Source: Planctomycetota bacterium
GTDB lineage: Bacteria; Planctomycetota; J058; JAJDCQ01
Direction: 5' to 3'
DNA length: 34,189 nt
Assembly: GCA_029260755.1 (NCBI GenBank)
Contig: JAJDCQ010000032.1
Coordinates: forward strand, 1-34,189
The notes beneath the pieces were generated by a model. It was not told the DNA's origin. It saw only the letters and a list, made by a program, of their open reading frames with translations, and ran no database searches. The number at the start of each line of letters is the position of its first letter. The first letter of the stretch is position 1. Shown in pieces: positions 26,101 through 32,417 of the stretch. A program made the position numbers and the translations under genes.

Positions 26101-27358
26101 TCGTGGCGCGGAGGACGCCGTCGGCCGTCGCGGGCGGGGTGAGCGAGACGGCGCGGGTCTCGCCCGGCTTGAGGGCGAGCTTCACCTCGGCGACGACGCG
26201 CTCGCGCTGGGCGAGGACGAGGCGGGTCGGGATCCACTTCACCTCGGCGGTCACGTTCGCGCCGATCTGCAGGACGACCGGCTCGCCGGCGCCGTGGACG
26301 TCGGCGCCCGACGCGATCGTGTAGCCCTCGGCCTTCACGGCGGGGAGCGGGTAACGCTTCGTGACGCCGGCCGGCTCGTCGATCGCGACCTCGTAGGTCG
26401 TGCCCGCCTTCGGGGTGAACGCGACGCGGCCGCGTCCCTCGTGCTCGGTGCGGAACGTGGCGACGGCCTCGCCGTCCTTCGTCACGATGCGGCCGGCGAT
26501 GTCGGCCGGCTCGCCGATCTTGTTGCGGCCCTCCATGTAGAGGCGCGTCGGCAGCCCGGCGACGAGGTCGCCGCCTTCGGCGTAGAGGGCGAGGTCGACG
26601 CTCGCCACGACGATCGGGATCGTCTTGGTCGCCGTCTCCCGGACGCCGCCGTCCTCGACGACGAGGACGAGCGTGCCGCGGCCGTCCTCGATCTTCTTCG
26701 GGAGGGTGAACTTCACGGTGAGGCCGCCCTCGGCGTCGAGGGTGAGCGGGGCGCGGTGAATCTCGGCGCCATCGACGGTCGCGATCGCGGTGACCTTCGC
26801 GCCGGCCGGCACGCCGCCCTCGGCCCGGGTCGCGACGAACGCGGCGGTGACCGTGTCGCCCGGACCGTAGCCGTCGCGGACGAACTCGATCTCGGTGTTG
26901 AGGCGGGGGGCCCGGTAGGCGCGGACGTCGAGCTCGACCTCGGCGTCGGGGTAGCCGCTCGGGAAGTGAGTGACGATCCGGTAGGTGCCGCCGACCTGCT
27001 CCTTCGGGATCTCCCAGTGGAACGCGCCGACGCCGTTCTCGACGGCGCCCCAGCCGGCCGTCACCCGCTCGCCCTTGGGCGACTCGACGACGAACTCGAC
27101 CGAGTGGGCGCCGGCGAGCGGCGCCCGGCTGAACGCGTGGAGCAGGAGGGCGCGGGCGTAGACGGTCTCGCCGGGCCGGTAGAGCGGCTTGTCGGTGGCC
27201 AGGTGCCCGAGGTAGCGAGCCTCCCCGCCGAGGTCCTTCGGGACGCCGCCGGCGGTCGCCCGCTCGAGGACGACGGCGGCGCCGGCGATCGCCAGGACGG
27301 CGATCGCGACGAGGGCGACCAGGGGGCGACGCGAGGCGTCGAGACCGATGCGCTTCAT
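23117..27358 (-). CDS. Bacterial alpha-2-macroglobulin family protein
   Basis: 1413 residues, ATG 27358. An N-terminal signal anchor (PLVALVAIAVLAIAGAAVVL) is followed by MG domains beginning ATDKPLYRPGETVYARALLL, the typical MG1/MG2 start. Residues about 573-680 are a Gly/Met/Pro/Asp/Glu-rich low-complexity insert that could act as the bait region or a linker. The thioester motif is present as YGCFEQTSS with C942 and Gln three positions later, followed by an alpha-alpha toroid complement-like domain and a receptor-binding-like C terminus. Such proteins trap attacking proteases in the periplasm. In Proteobacteria the gene is often paired with the penicillin-binding protein gene pbpC; here it is not, and a PEP-CTERM gene lies upstream. 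Confidence 0.93.
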   Translation of the reverse strand: MKRIGLDASRRPLVALVAIAVLAIAGAAVVLERATAGGVPKDLGGEARYLGHLATDKPLYRPGETVYARALLLHAFSRAPLAGAHSVEFVVESPKGERVTAGWGAVENGVGAFHWEIPKEQVGGTYRIVTHFPSGYPDAEVELDVRAYRAPRLNTEIEFVRDGYGPGDTVTAAFVATRAEGGVPAGAKVTAIATVDGAEIHRAPLTLDAEGGLTVKFTLPKKIEDGRGTLVLVVEDGGVRETATKTIPIVVASVDLALYAEGGDLVAGLPTRLYMEGRNKIGEPADIAGRIVTKDGEAVATFRTEHEGRGRVAFTPKAGTTYEVAIDEPAGVTKRYPLPAVKAEGYTIASGADVHGAGEPVVLQIGANVTAEVKWIPTRLVLAQRERVVAEVKLALKPGETRAVSLTPPATADGVLRATIFDADDKPRAERLVFRRADRALNIAVTVAPERTTPRGKITLTVETTDGRGEPLAATVGLSVVDDSVLEKIEKRDRRPRLPVQVFLGSDVNELADAHVYLSDEEGAPAALDLLLGTQGWRRFAFSAPDAFIAAHGEHAKRALALFTRPEPVDARGFGGGGAGGGDFDDEMMDGGAMEGAPMPDAVPPPMPMAPGADPADAPDRPAENAEPVQPAPAVEEEREADRDDDGDRNAPDEQPMAEPEPEVLERAKKEFEGARAPARKPMPMDGLRAERKRVAGRRAQLAQQIAWKRVYAHQASQSPGGQRLDFSETLYWNAGLATDPKTGKATVTFDAADSITTFRVLADGFAAAGELGSSDATFEVRKPFFIEPKLPFEVTAGDTVGVPVALINGTNEDMDVALRFESGAPFAIGETPETKRLLAEERGLVSVPVTVGAANETVMFRVVGEAGPFRDDILRTVKVVPRGFPIEEAFGGQLAGSTKHGIVIPEKVDPTSIVTEAVVYPSPLASLTEALAALLREPYGCFEQTSSSAYPNVMVLDYVNSHQGVDPAVVKRANELLDKGYKRLVGFECSEKGYEWFGGDPGHEALSAYGLMEFTDMGEVGYQVDPEMLERTRKWLLSRRDGKGGFQRNARALDSFGGAPDDITNAYIIWSLTESGVDAKTLEKEIEAIRTQAATSKDAYYLGLAANILVNVGDADGAAKVGAKLSEHQTKEGVVDGAKTSITRSGGDGLRIETTSLAILAWLRIPEQTARCEKAMHWMMERCKAGRFGSTQSTVMALKAINAYDAARAAPKKDGAILVVVDGKVFDERAFTKDQEGAITLPSFAEKLTPGKHEIELRMVDGSPMPFSLVVRYHSDQPASSEECTVAIETSLAKAKVTEGETVELTTKITNRKDEGAPMTVAIIGLPGGLEPRVKQLKEHVKAGLIGAFELRGREVILYWRALAPKAEKVVHLDLVAAIPGSYTGPASRAYLYYTDEHKIWTAGLEATIEPR

Positions 27359-27455
27359 GGAGTTCAGCTCCCAGGGGGTTGGGCGAGAACGGGCGGACGG
27401 AGCGTGGCCGTCCGAAGGGTTCGACTCGGGTGAGGTCGAGCCGGTTCCGCGCGAT

Positions 27456-27471
27456 CCTGCCGGCCGGCAGG
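27456..27471. promoter_or_regulatory. 16-bp perfect palindrome upstream of the macroglobulin gene
   Basis: CCTGCCGGCCGGCAGG is a perfect palindrome without spacer, 98 bases upstream of the macroglobulin start (minus strand) and 69 bases downstream of the PEP-CTERM stop. It could be an operator or part of a 3' hairpin; GC-rich DNA makes chance palindromes more likely, so the call is weak. Confidence 0.35.
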
Positions 27472-27504
27472 CGGTGTCGTCAACGCGTTCGGGCGCGGCG
27501 GCTT

Positions 27505-27522
27505 CGGACCGCGGGCGGTCCG
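27505..27522 (-). terminator. GC hairpin after the PEP-CTERM gene
   Basis: CGGACCG and CGGTCCG form a perfect 7-bp stem around four bases, 19 bases after the PEP-CTERM gene stop on the minus strand. There is no T-tract. It may end or stabilise that transcript. Confidence 0.4.
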
Positions 27523-27540
27523 CGGCGGAGAGCGTTCCCG

Positions 27541-28320
27541 TCAGGCCGACCGCGAGCGGCGTCGCGCCGCGACGGCGGCCGCGAGGGCGCCGAGCCCGAG
27601 GAGCGCGGTCGTCGCCGGTTCGGGGACGGGCGCGTCGTGGATGGCGACCTGGACGAGGTTGTACTGGCCCGTCCCCTGGCCGCCGCTCGCGCCGGCGCCC
27701 CAGATCACGAAGACGGGCGGGGCGTGGGCGAAGCCGGTGTAGCCCGAGGTGCGGAGGACGCCGTCGATGAACAGATCGGTCGAGCCGGCCGACGGGTCGA
27801 ACACGAGCTCGTAGAGGTGGAACCCGTTGCCCGGCGTGAGCGCCTGGAATCCGCCGCCGAAGCCGTCGTTCAGCCGGACGTTCTGCGAGTCGGCCGAGAT
27901 GCCGCTGCTCCCGAAGTCCATGTTGTAGCTGCGGCCGCCGAACCCCTGGAGGATGACGGTCACGTTCGGGTCGATCGGATCCGGCGCGGTCGCGGCCGGG
28001 AGGCGGAGGCGCGTCCGGAGGGTCCAGCCGAAGAGCGAGGCGTCGGCGACCTGCGCCGGCGTGAGCTCGAGCCGGTAGGTCGTGTTGCTCTGGGTGGCGG
28101 GGTTCTGCTTCGAGACCTCCCAGGCGTCGAGGCCGAAGCCGCCCGGGTTCGTGAGCCCGGTGACGATCGCCCCGCCATTTGTGAAGGTCCAACCCTCCGT
28201 CGTCGGGTCGTTCCGGCCGAGGTGCTCGGCGACGATCGTCTCGGCCCGCGCGCTGCCGGGGGCGGCGAGCGCGAGCAGAGCGGCGATGAAGGCACGGGCG
28301 ACGAATGGGCGTAGGCGCAA
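27541..28320 (-). CDS. PEP-CTERM sorted exported protein
   Basis: 259 residues if started at TTG 28320, which has GGAGG five bases ahead; GTG 28332 would add four residues but lies on top of that binding site. A signal peptide (FVARAFIAALLALAAPGSARA) leads to a beta-rich domain of about 200 residues with patterns of a concanavalin-like lectin/glucanase fold (TYRLELTPAQ, FHLYELVFDPSAGSTDLFID). The C terminus is a textbook PEP-CTERM signal: VPEPATTALLGLGALAAAV followed by ARRRSRS. Such proteins are processed by an exosortase and often occur in exopolysaccharide-producing bacteria; no exosortase is seen in this window. Function of the main domain unknown. Confidence 0.88.
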   Translation of the reverse strand: MRLRPFVARAFIAALLALAAPGSARAETIVAEHLGRNDPTTEGWTFTNGGAIVTGLTNPGGFGLDAWEVSKQNPATQSNTTYRLELTPAQVADASLFGWTLRTRLRLPAATAPDPIDPNVTVILQGFGGRSYNMDFGSSGISADSQNVRLNDGFGGGFQALTPGNGFHLYELVFDPSAGSTDLFIDGVLRTSGYTGFAHAPPVFVIWGAGASGGQGTGQYNLVQVAIHDAPVPEPATTALLGLGALAAAVAARRRSRSA

Positions 28321-28366
28321 GGGTTCCTCCACTTCCGGACGAGTGAGGCGAACGAGCCGGCGCCCG

Positions 28367-29731
28367 CTACTCGAGGTCGTCGGGCGTGTTCTTCTCGATC
28401 CACGCCTTGTAGCTCTCGAAGCCGACCTCCTTCTGGCGGTTCTTCACCCGGCCGAGGATCTCGTCGACCTTCTCGGCGGGCAGCGGCTCGCGCTTCTCGA
28501 GGTGGCCCGCGACCGCCTCGGCGCCGGCTTCGCCGCGTCCCTCGGCGGCGGCCTGACCGGCCGCGACGGCGTCGCCGCCCTCGCCCTCGGCGATCCCGAG
28601 GTAGCTCTCGATGAGGTAGTTGCCGACGAACTGGCCGTGCTTGAAGCTCGCGACGATGTTGCCCTGGCCGGTGACGACGTTGCCGACGCCGTAGACGCCC
28701 GGGACGGGGGCGTACTCGCCGGTGTCCCAGTCCTTGAAGACGTAGTACTCGCCCTTCATCTCGACGCCGGGGATCTTCGCCGGCACCGAGCCGATCGACG
28801 AGATGATCAGGGGCGCGCGGAGCTCGTGCTCGCTCCCCTCGATCGGCGTCGCCTTGCGCCCCTCGACGAGGGTGTTGCTCGCGGTGAGACCGACGAGCTG
28901 GCCGTCCTCGACGATGAGGCCGGTCGGGAGCGTCTTGTCGGAGAAGTCGAAGAGGTACTTCGCCCGGCACTTCTCGAGGATCTTCTTGCGCGTCATCTCG
29001 GTCTTGGCGACCTGCTCCGGCGTCTGGTCCTTGGGGACCGGCCCGAGGGGCATGTCCTCGACGCGCCGGCGGTAGATGAGCTTGCCGTTCGTGAGGTCGA
29101 GGTCCTCGGGCTTGATGTCGTGCTCCTCGAGCGTCTTCGCGATCCCCTTGTGCTCGAGGTGATACATGTCGACCTCGATGCCGCGCTTGCGGAGCGCGCG
29201 CTCGTAGATCTCGAGCTGGATCACCTTGATGCAGTCGATCGACGCGAGGCCGCCGCCGACGCAGAGGGTTCCGTCGGGCACCTCGTAGCGCTGCCCCGAG
29301 AAGCTCTTCTCGTTCTTGTGGTTGAACCAGTAGATGAACGGGTTCTGGTAGACGAGGCCCTTGTCGATGTACTCGTCGGCGCCGTCGACGGGGAGCGACC
29401 GGTCACGCCAGGCGCCGTTCGCGAGGAGGAGGGCGGAGAAGCCCCACTTCTGCGCGAGGTCGAGGAAGTCGACGTCCTCGCCGAGCGTCGTCCGCGGGAC
29501 GAAGTGAATGTTCTCGCGGTCGAGGCGCTTGTCGATCTTGCCGTACTCCATCTTGCGCTGCTTGGCGTGCCAGCGCGGCAGCCCGTCCTCGATCTTCCCG
29601 TAGGGGCGGTCGTTCTGCTCGATGAGCACGACCTCGACGCCCTTGTTCGCCAGGATCTCGGCGCAGACCGAACCCGAGACGGCGCCGCCGACGAGACCGA
29701 CGACGTGCTTGGGGCTTCCGTTGCTCGACAT
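28367..29731 (-). CDS. GltD/FprA-like NAD(P)H-dependent FAD oxidoreductase
   Basis: 454 residues. Start at ATG 29731, six bases after a strong AAGGAGA; the TTG at 29746 overlaps that site. The N-terminal FAD motif is VVGLVGGAVSGSVCAEIL with the acidic strand end VVLIEQNDRP, then YGKIEDGLPRWHAKQRKMEY, in the place where ferredoxin-NADP reductases of FprA type and glutamate synthase small subunits have their substrate-facing PxG...P loop. A second nucleotide motif, LCVGGGLASIDC, should bind NAD(P)H, and PGVYGVGNVVTGQGNIVAS closes the FAD site. The last ~70 residues are an Ala/Glu/Gly-rich tail with a small helical end. The electron partner is unknown. First-of-family motif GxGxxG is altered to GGAVSG, which still allows FAD binding in relatives. 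Confidence 0.85.
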   Translation of the reverse strand: MSSNGSPKHVVGLVGGAVSGSVCAEILANKGVEVVLIEQNDRPYGKIEDGLPRWHAKQRKMEYGKIDKRLDRENIHFVPRTTLGEDVDFLDLAQKWGFSALLLANGAWRDRSLPVDGADEYIDKGLVYQNPFIYWFNHKNEKSFSGQRYEVPDGTLCVGGGLASIDCIKVIQLEIYERALRKRGIEVDMYHLEHKGIAKTLEEHDIKPEDLDLTNGKLIYRRRVEDMPLGPVPKDQTPEQVAKTEMTRKKILEKCRAKYLFDFSDKTLPTGLIVEDGQLVGLTASNTLVEGRKATPIEGSEHELRAPLIISSIGSVPAKIPGVEMKGEYYVFKDWDTGEYAPVPGVYGVGNVVTGQGNIVASFKHGQFVGNYLIESYLGIAEGEGGDAVAAGQAAAEGRGEAGAEAVAGHLEKREPLPAEKVDEILGRVKNRQKEVGFESYKAWIEKNTPDDLE

Positions 29732-29923
29732 GCCATCTCCTTCCAATGCGATGAACGAAGCTCGACCGACCGAGGCGCGGGACGCGTCTTCGCGGGTCCC
29801 GCCCGTCTGGTCCTGGTCGAAGGGGGCGCTATGATAGCCGGCCCACGTCCGGGGTAAAGCCTCCCCCCGGGGCTACCCCGAGGCGGAGGTCGGGAAGCGT
29901 CCCCGTCGAGGAGCCGACGAGCC

Positions 29924-30508
29924 ATGTCCGCGTTCCGAAGGGTCTGCGTCTACTGCGGATCGAGCAACAAGGTCGACGAGCTCTACCGGGAGGCCGCCCG
30001 CGCCGTCGGGAGGCTCCTGGCGGAGCGCGGGATCGGCCTCGTCTTCGGGGGCGGGCGGGTCGGCCTCATGGGGGTCGTCGCGGACGCCGTCCTCGCCGCG
30101 GGCGGAGAGGTCCACGGGGTGATCCCTCACAAGCTCCAGGCGCTCGAGCTCGGCCACGAGGGATGCACCGAGCTCTTCGTCGTCGACAGCATGCACGCGC
30201 GCAAGATGATGATGGCGCAGCTCTCCGATGCGTTCATCGCGCTGCCGGGCGGGTGGGGCACGTTCGAGGAGCTCTGCGAGGTCACCACCTGGACCCAGCT
30301 CAACTACCACAAGAAACCGGTCGGCATCCTCAACGTCGCCGGCTACTACGACCACTTCCTCGCCTTCATCCGCCACGCCGCCGACGTCGGGTTCGTGAGG
30401 CCGCAGCACCGGAACCTGCTCCAGGCGAGCGATGATCCGGCGGATCTTCTCGAGAAGCTGGCGACGATGGAGATCCCCGATCTGGAGCGGTGGATCGAGA
30501 AGCCGTAG
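29924..30508 (+). CDS. LOG-family nucleotide phosphoribohydrolase
   Basis: 194 residues, ATG 29924. It matches the LOG (lonely guy, TIGR00730) Rossmann-fold family throughout: VCVYCGSSNKVDELY, LVFGGGRVGLMG, the arginine/lysine in DSMHARKMMM and the signature PGGWGTFEEL (PGGxGTxxE). These enzymes release ribose 5-phosphate from nucleoside monophosphates such as AMP or cytokinin nucleotides. It is transcribed divergently from the flavoprotein gene; TATGAT at 29830-29835 could be its -10 box. CGGGGTA (29850-29856) and TACCCCG (29874-29880) form an inverted pair in its leader. A 13-bp hairpin follows its stop. Confidence 0.93.
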   Translation: MSAFRRVCVYCGSSNKVDELYREAARAVGRLLAERGIGLVFGGGRVGLMGVVADAVLAAGGEVHGVIPHKLQALELGHEGCTELFVVDSMHARKMMMAQLSDAFIALPGGWGTFEELCEVTTWTQLNYHKKPVGILNVAGYYDHFLAFIRHAADVGFVRPQHRNLLQASDDPADLLEKLATMEIPDLERWIEKP

Positions 30509-30548
30509 TCGCGCGTGTTCCTGGATCGCTTCCTCGTTGGCGCAGGAC

Positions 30549-30578
30549 ACGGGCGTGTTCCCATTGGAACACGCCCGT
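30549..30578. repeat. Perfect 13-bp hairpin after the LOG gene
   Basis: ACGGGCGTGTTCC (30549-30561) and GGAACACGCCCGT (30566-30578) are exact inverted arms with loop CATT, 40 bases after the LOG stop. A stable RNA hairpin would form and may act as terminator, although no T-tract follows. The perfect arms suggest a dispersed repeat kept by selection or recent insertion. Confidence 0.7.
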
Positions 30579-30606
30579 CGGCAATGAACTTGGAGCCGGC
30601 AGCTCG

Positions 30607-30694
30607 CAATCCGCGTCATCCGCGCAATCCGCGGTTCCCACTCGTCGGAACGTTCGAGAGAACGAAACCGCGGATTTCGCGGATTGCGCGGATC
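30607..30694. repeat. Inverted repeat built of ATCCGCG units
   Basis: The left arm (30607-30638) carries three ATCCGCG units about ten bases apart; the right arm (30663-30694) carries the same units reversed (CGCGGATT). The arms match imperfectly around a centre of about 24 bases. The design, short tandem units arranged in facing arms, is the same as in the element at 22819-23014 but with a different unit. Confidence 0.65.
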
Positions 30695-30817
30695 GTCTCC
30701 AGTCAGCGCCGAGTCGCTGCCTGGAAGCGAGCCGTCGTGGATCGTTCCCCCTTTCGGAGCGCGAGATTCACGCGCGCGTTCCTGGGATTCCCCTTGCCCC
30801 CCCGTCCCGGTCATGCT

Positions 30818-30841
30818 AAATGAACGATCGTTCGTTCATTT
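30818..30841. promoter_or_regulatory. 24-bp palindrome, TetR-type operator before the symporter gene
   Basis: AAATGAACGA (30818-30827) and TCGTTCATTT (30832-30841) are perfect inverted arms around TCGT. The ATGAACG...CGTTCAT layout is typical of TetR-family operators. A weak promoter, TTGCCC at 30794-30799 with TAAATG at 30817-30822 (17-base spacer), would have its -10 box covered by the site, so binding should repress. It is 28 bases upstream of ATG 30870. The AT-rich palindrome stands out in this GC-rich sequence. The TetR gene at 9964-10752 is a possible but unproven source of the regulator. Confidence 0.7.
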
Positions 30842-30869
30842 CAGTCCGAGCTCGGGAGGCTCGCCGACC

Positions 30870-32417
30870 ATGTCCTCGATCGCGATCGCCTGGATCCTCT
30901 TCGCCGTCTACGTGGCCGGCACGTTCGTCCTCGCCTGGATCGGGCACCGGCGCACCCGCTCGTTCGCGGCCTTCGCGATCGGCGGGCGCGACATGGGCCC
31001 CGGCATGGCCGGGCTCACCCTCGGGGCGACCCTCGCGAGCACGGCGACGTTCGTGATCAATCCAGGCTTCGTCTTCGCCTACGGCCTGCCGGCGCTCCTC
31101 GCGCTCACCCTTCCGCTCTTCGCGGGCGTCTTCTGCGGGCTACTGCTGCTCGGCCCGGGGTTCCGTCGCCACGGGGGCCAGGCGATGACGCTGCCCCACT
31201 GGGTCGGCGAGCGCTACGGGAGCGAGGGGCTCCGCGGCTTCTACGCGGCGCTGTCGATCCTGAACGTGTTCTACATCGTGCTGATCGTCGTTGGGTCGGC
31301 GCTCGTCATGGTCGCCACGATGGGCGTCTCCTATCCGGTCGCCGTCACCCTCGTCGTCGCGATCGTCTTCTCCTACGTGTTCCTCGGCGGCACCTACGCC
31401 CACGCGTTCACGAACACGGCCCAGGGCGCGGTGATGATCGTCGTCGCGCTGATCATCTTCGGCTACGCCCTCGCCGACCTCGGCGCGCCCGGCGAGGCGC
31501 TCGCCGCCCTCTCCGCGCGCGATGCCGACCTGGTCGGCGTCACCCATCCCGGCAGCCCGTTCTACCGGAACCTGGCCGAGGTGCTCCTCTGCCCGTTCGC
31601 GATCGGCTTCGCCCTCGTCGCCCAGCCCCACCTCCTCATCAAGACGCTCTACCTGAAGGACGGGCGCGACCTCGCCCGCTTCGTCGCGATCGGCGGGGGC
31701 TGCTTCGTGCTCTTCTCGCTCGTCCTCGTCGCCGGCCTCGCGGCCCGCGTTCGACTCGGCGACGACGTCGCGCAGGACGCGGCCCTCGCCACCTGGCTCG
31801 CCGAGGCGATCCCCGCCGGCGTCCGGTCGTTCATCGCGGTCGCGATCCTGGCCGCGGCGATGAGCACCCTCGACGGTCTCCTCGTGGCCGTCAGCGCGAT
31901 CGTCGGCGCCGACGTCGTCGCCCACCCGGCCGTGGCGCGTCGCCTCGGGCTGCGCACCGACGAGGAGCGGCAGCGGATGGCGCTGCGGGCCGGCCGGGTC
32001 GCGATCGTGCTCCTCGGCGTGATCGCCTGGGCGCTCGCGATCCGTCCGCCCGCCCTCGTCGGGATCTTCGGGACGGTCGGCGCGTACGGTCTCTTCGTCG
32101 CGAGCCTCCCCGCCGTCGTCTTCGGGGTCTTCGGCCGGCGGCCGCCAGCGGCCTCCTCGGTCGTGGTCGGTGCGAGCGCCGGGCTCGCCCTCCACCTCGG
32201 CCTCTACTACGGCGGCGCGACGATCAACACCGGTCTGACGGCCACCGCCGGGCTCGTCCTCGCCCTCGCGGCGACCCCGCTCGCGGAGGCGGTGAGGCTT
32301 GCCCTCGCGCCGCGGCCGACCGCGATCATCGGCGCGGCGCCCAAGCCCGTCCTCGAGGCTGCGAGCTCCGGCCTGGCGCCGAGCGCGAGCGCGCGTCTCA
32401 GCGGCCGGCGCCCTTGA
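30870..32417 (+). CDS. Sodium:solute symporter (SSS family) permease
   Basis: 515 residues, ATG 30870 with GGGAGG 11 bases ahead. The protein is a chain of hydrophobic helices, at least twelve by eye, starting IAIAWILFAVYVAGTFVLAW. The family features are present: SFAAFAIGGRDMGPGMAGLTLGATL near the N terminus, corresponding to the first helices of the LeuT-like fold, and FIAVAILAAAMSTLDGLLVAVSAIVGAD, the helix with the AAxMST-D/L sodium-site pattern. SSS proteins couple Na+ entry to uptake of solutes such as pantothenate, proline, acetate or sugars; the substrate cannot be read from the sequence. The extended tail (about 460-515) is Ala/Pro-rich. The 3' end overlaps the convergent TPR gene by 20 bases. 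Confidence 0.9.
   Translation: MSSIAIAWILFAVYVAGTFVLAWIGHRRTRSFAAFAIGGRDMGPGMAGLTLGATLASTATFVINPGFVFAYGLPALLALTLPLFAGVFCGLLLLGPGFRRHGGQAMTLPHWVGERYGSEGLRGFYAALSILNVFYIVLIVVGSALVMVATMGVSYPVAVTLVVAIVFSYVFLGGTYAHAFTNTAQGAVMIVVALIIFGYALADLGAPGEALAALSARDADLVGVTHPGSPFYRNLAEVLLCPFAIGFALVAQPHLLIKTLYLKDGRDLARFVAIGGGCFVLFSLVLVAGLAARVRLGDDVAQDAALATWLAEAIPAGVRSFIAVAILAAAMSTLDGLLVAVSAIVGADVVAHPAVARRLGLRTDEERQRMALRAGRVAIVLLGVIAWALAIRPPALVGIFGTVGAYGLFVASLPAVVFGVFGRRPPAASSVVVGASAGLALHLGLYYGGATINTGLTATAGLVLALAATPLAEAVRLALAPRPTAIIGAAPKPVLEAASSGLAPSASARLSGRRP

Larger units (their letters stand above)
30509..30869. other. 361-bp gap with two inverted repeats and a TetR-type operator
   Basis: Between the LOG gene and the symporter gene, both plus strand. 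It contains, in order, a perfect 13-bp hairpin (30549-30578), an ATCCGCG-unit inverted repeat (30607-30694) and a palindrome with weak promoter elements at 30794-30841. Frames running through it on both strands are translations of these repeats and show no protein-family pattern. Confidence 0.6.

Noticed and set aside
30549..30578. Hairpin considered as a complete intrinsic terminator
   Set aside because: The stem is excellent but no T-tract follows, so it is listed as a repeat with only possible terminator activity.
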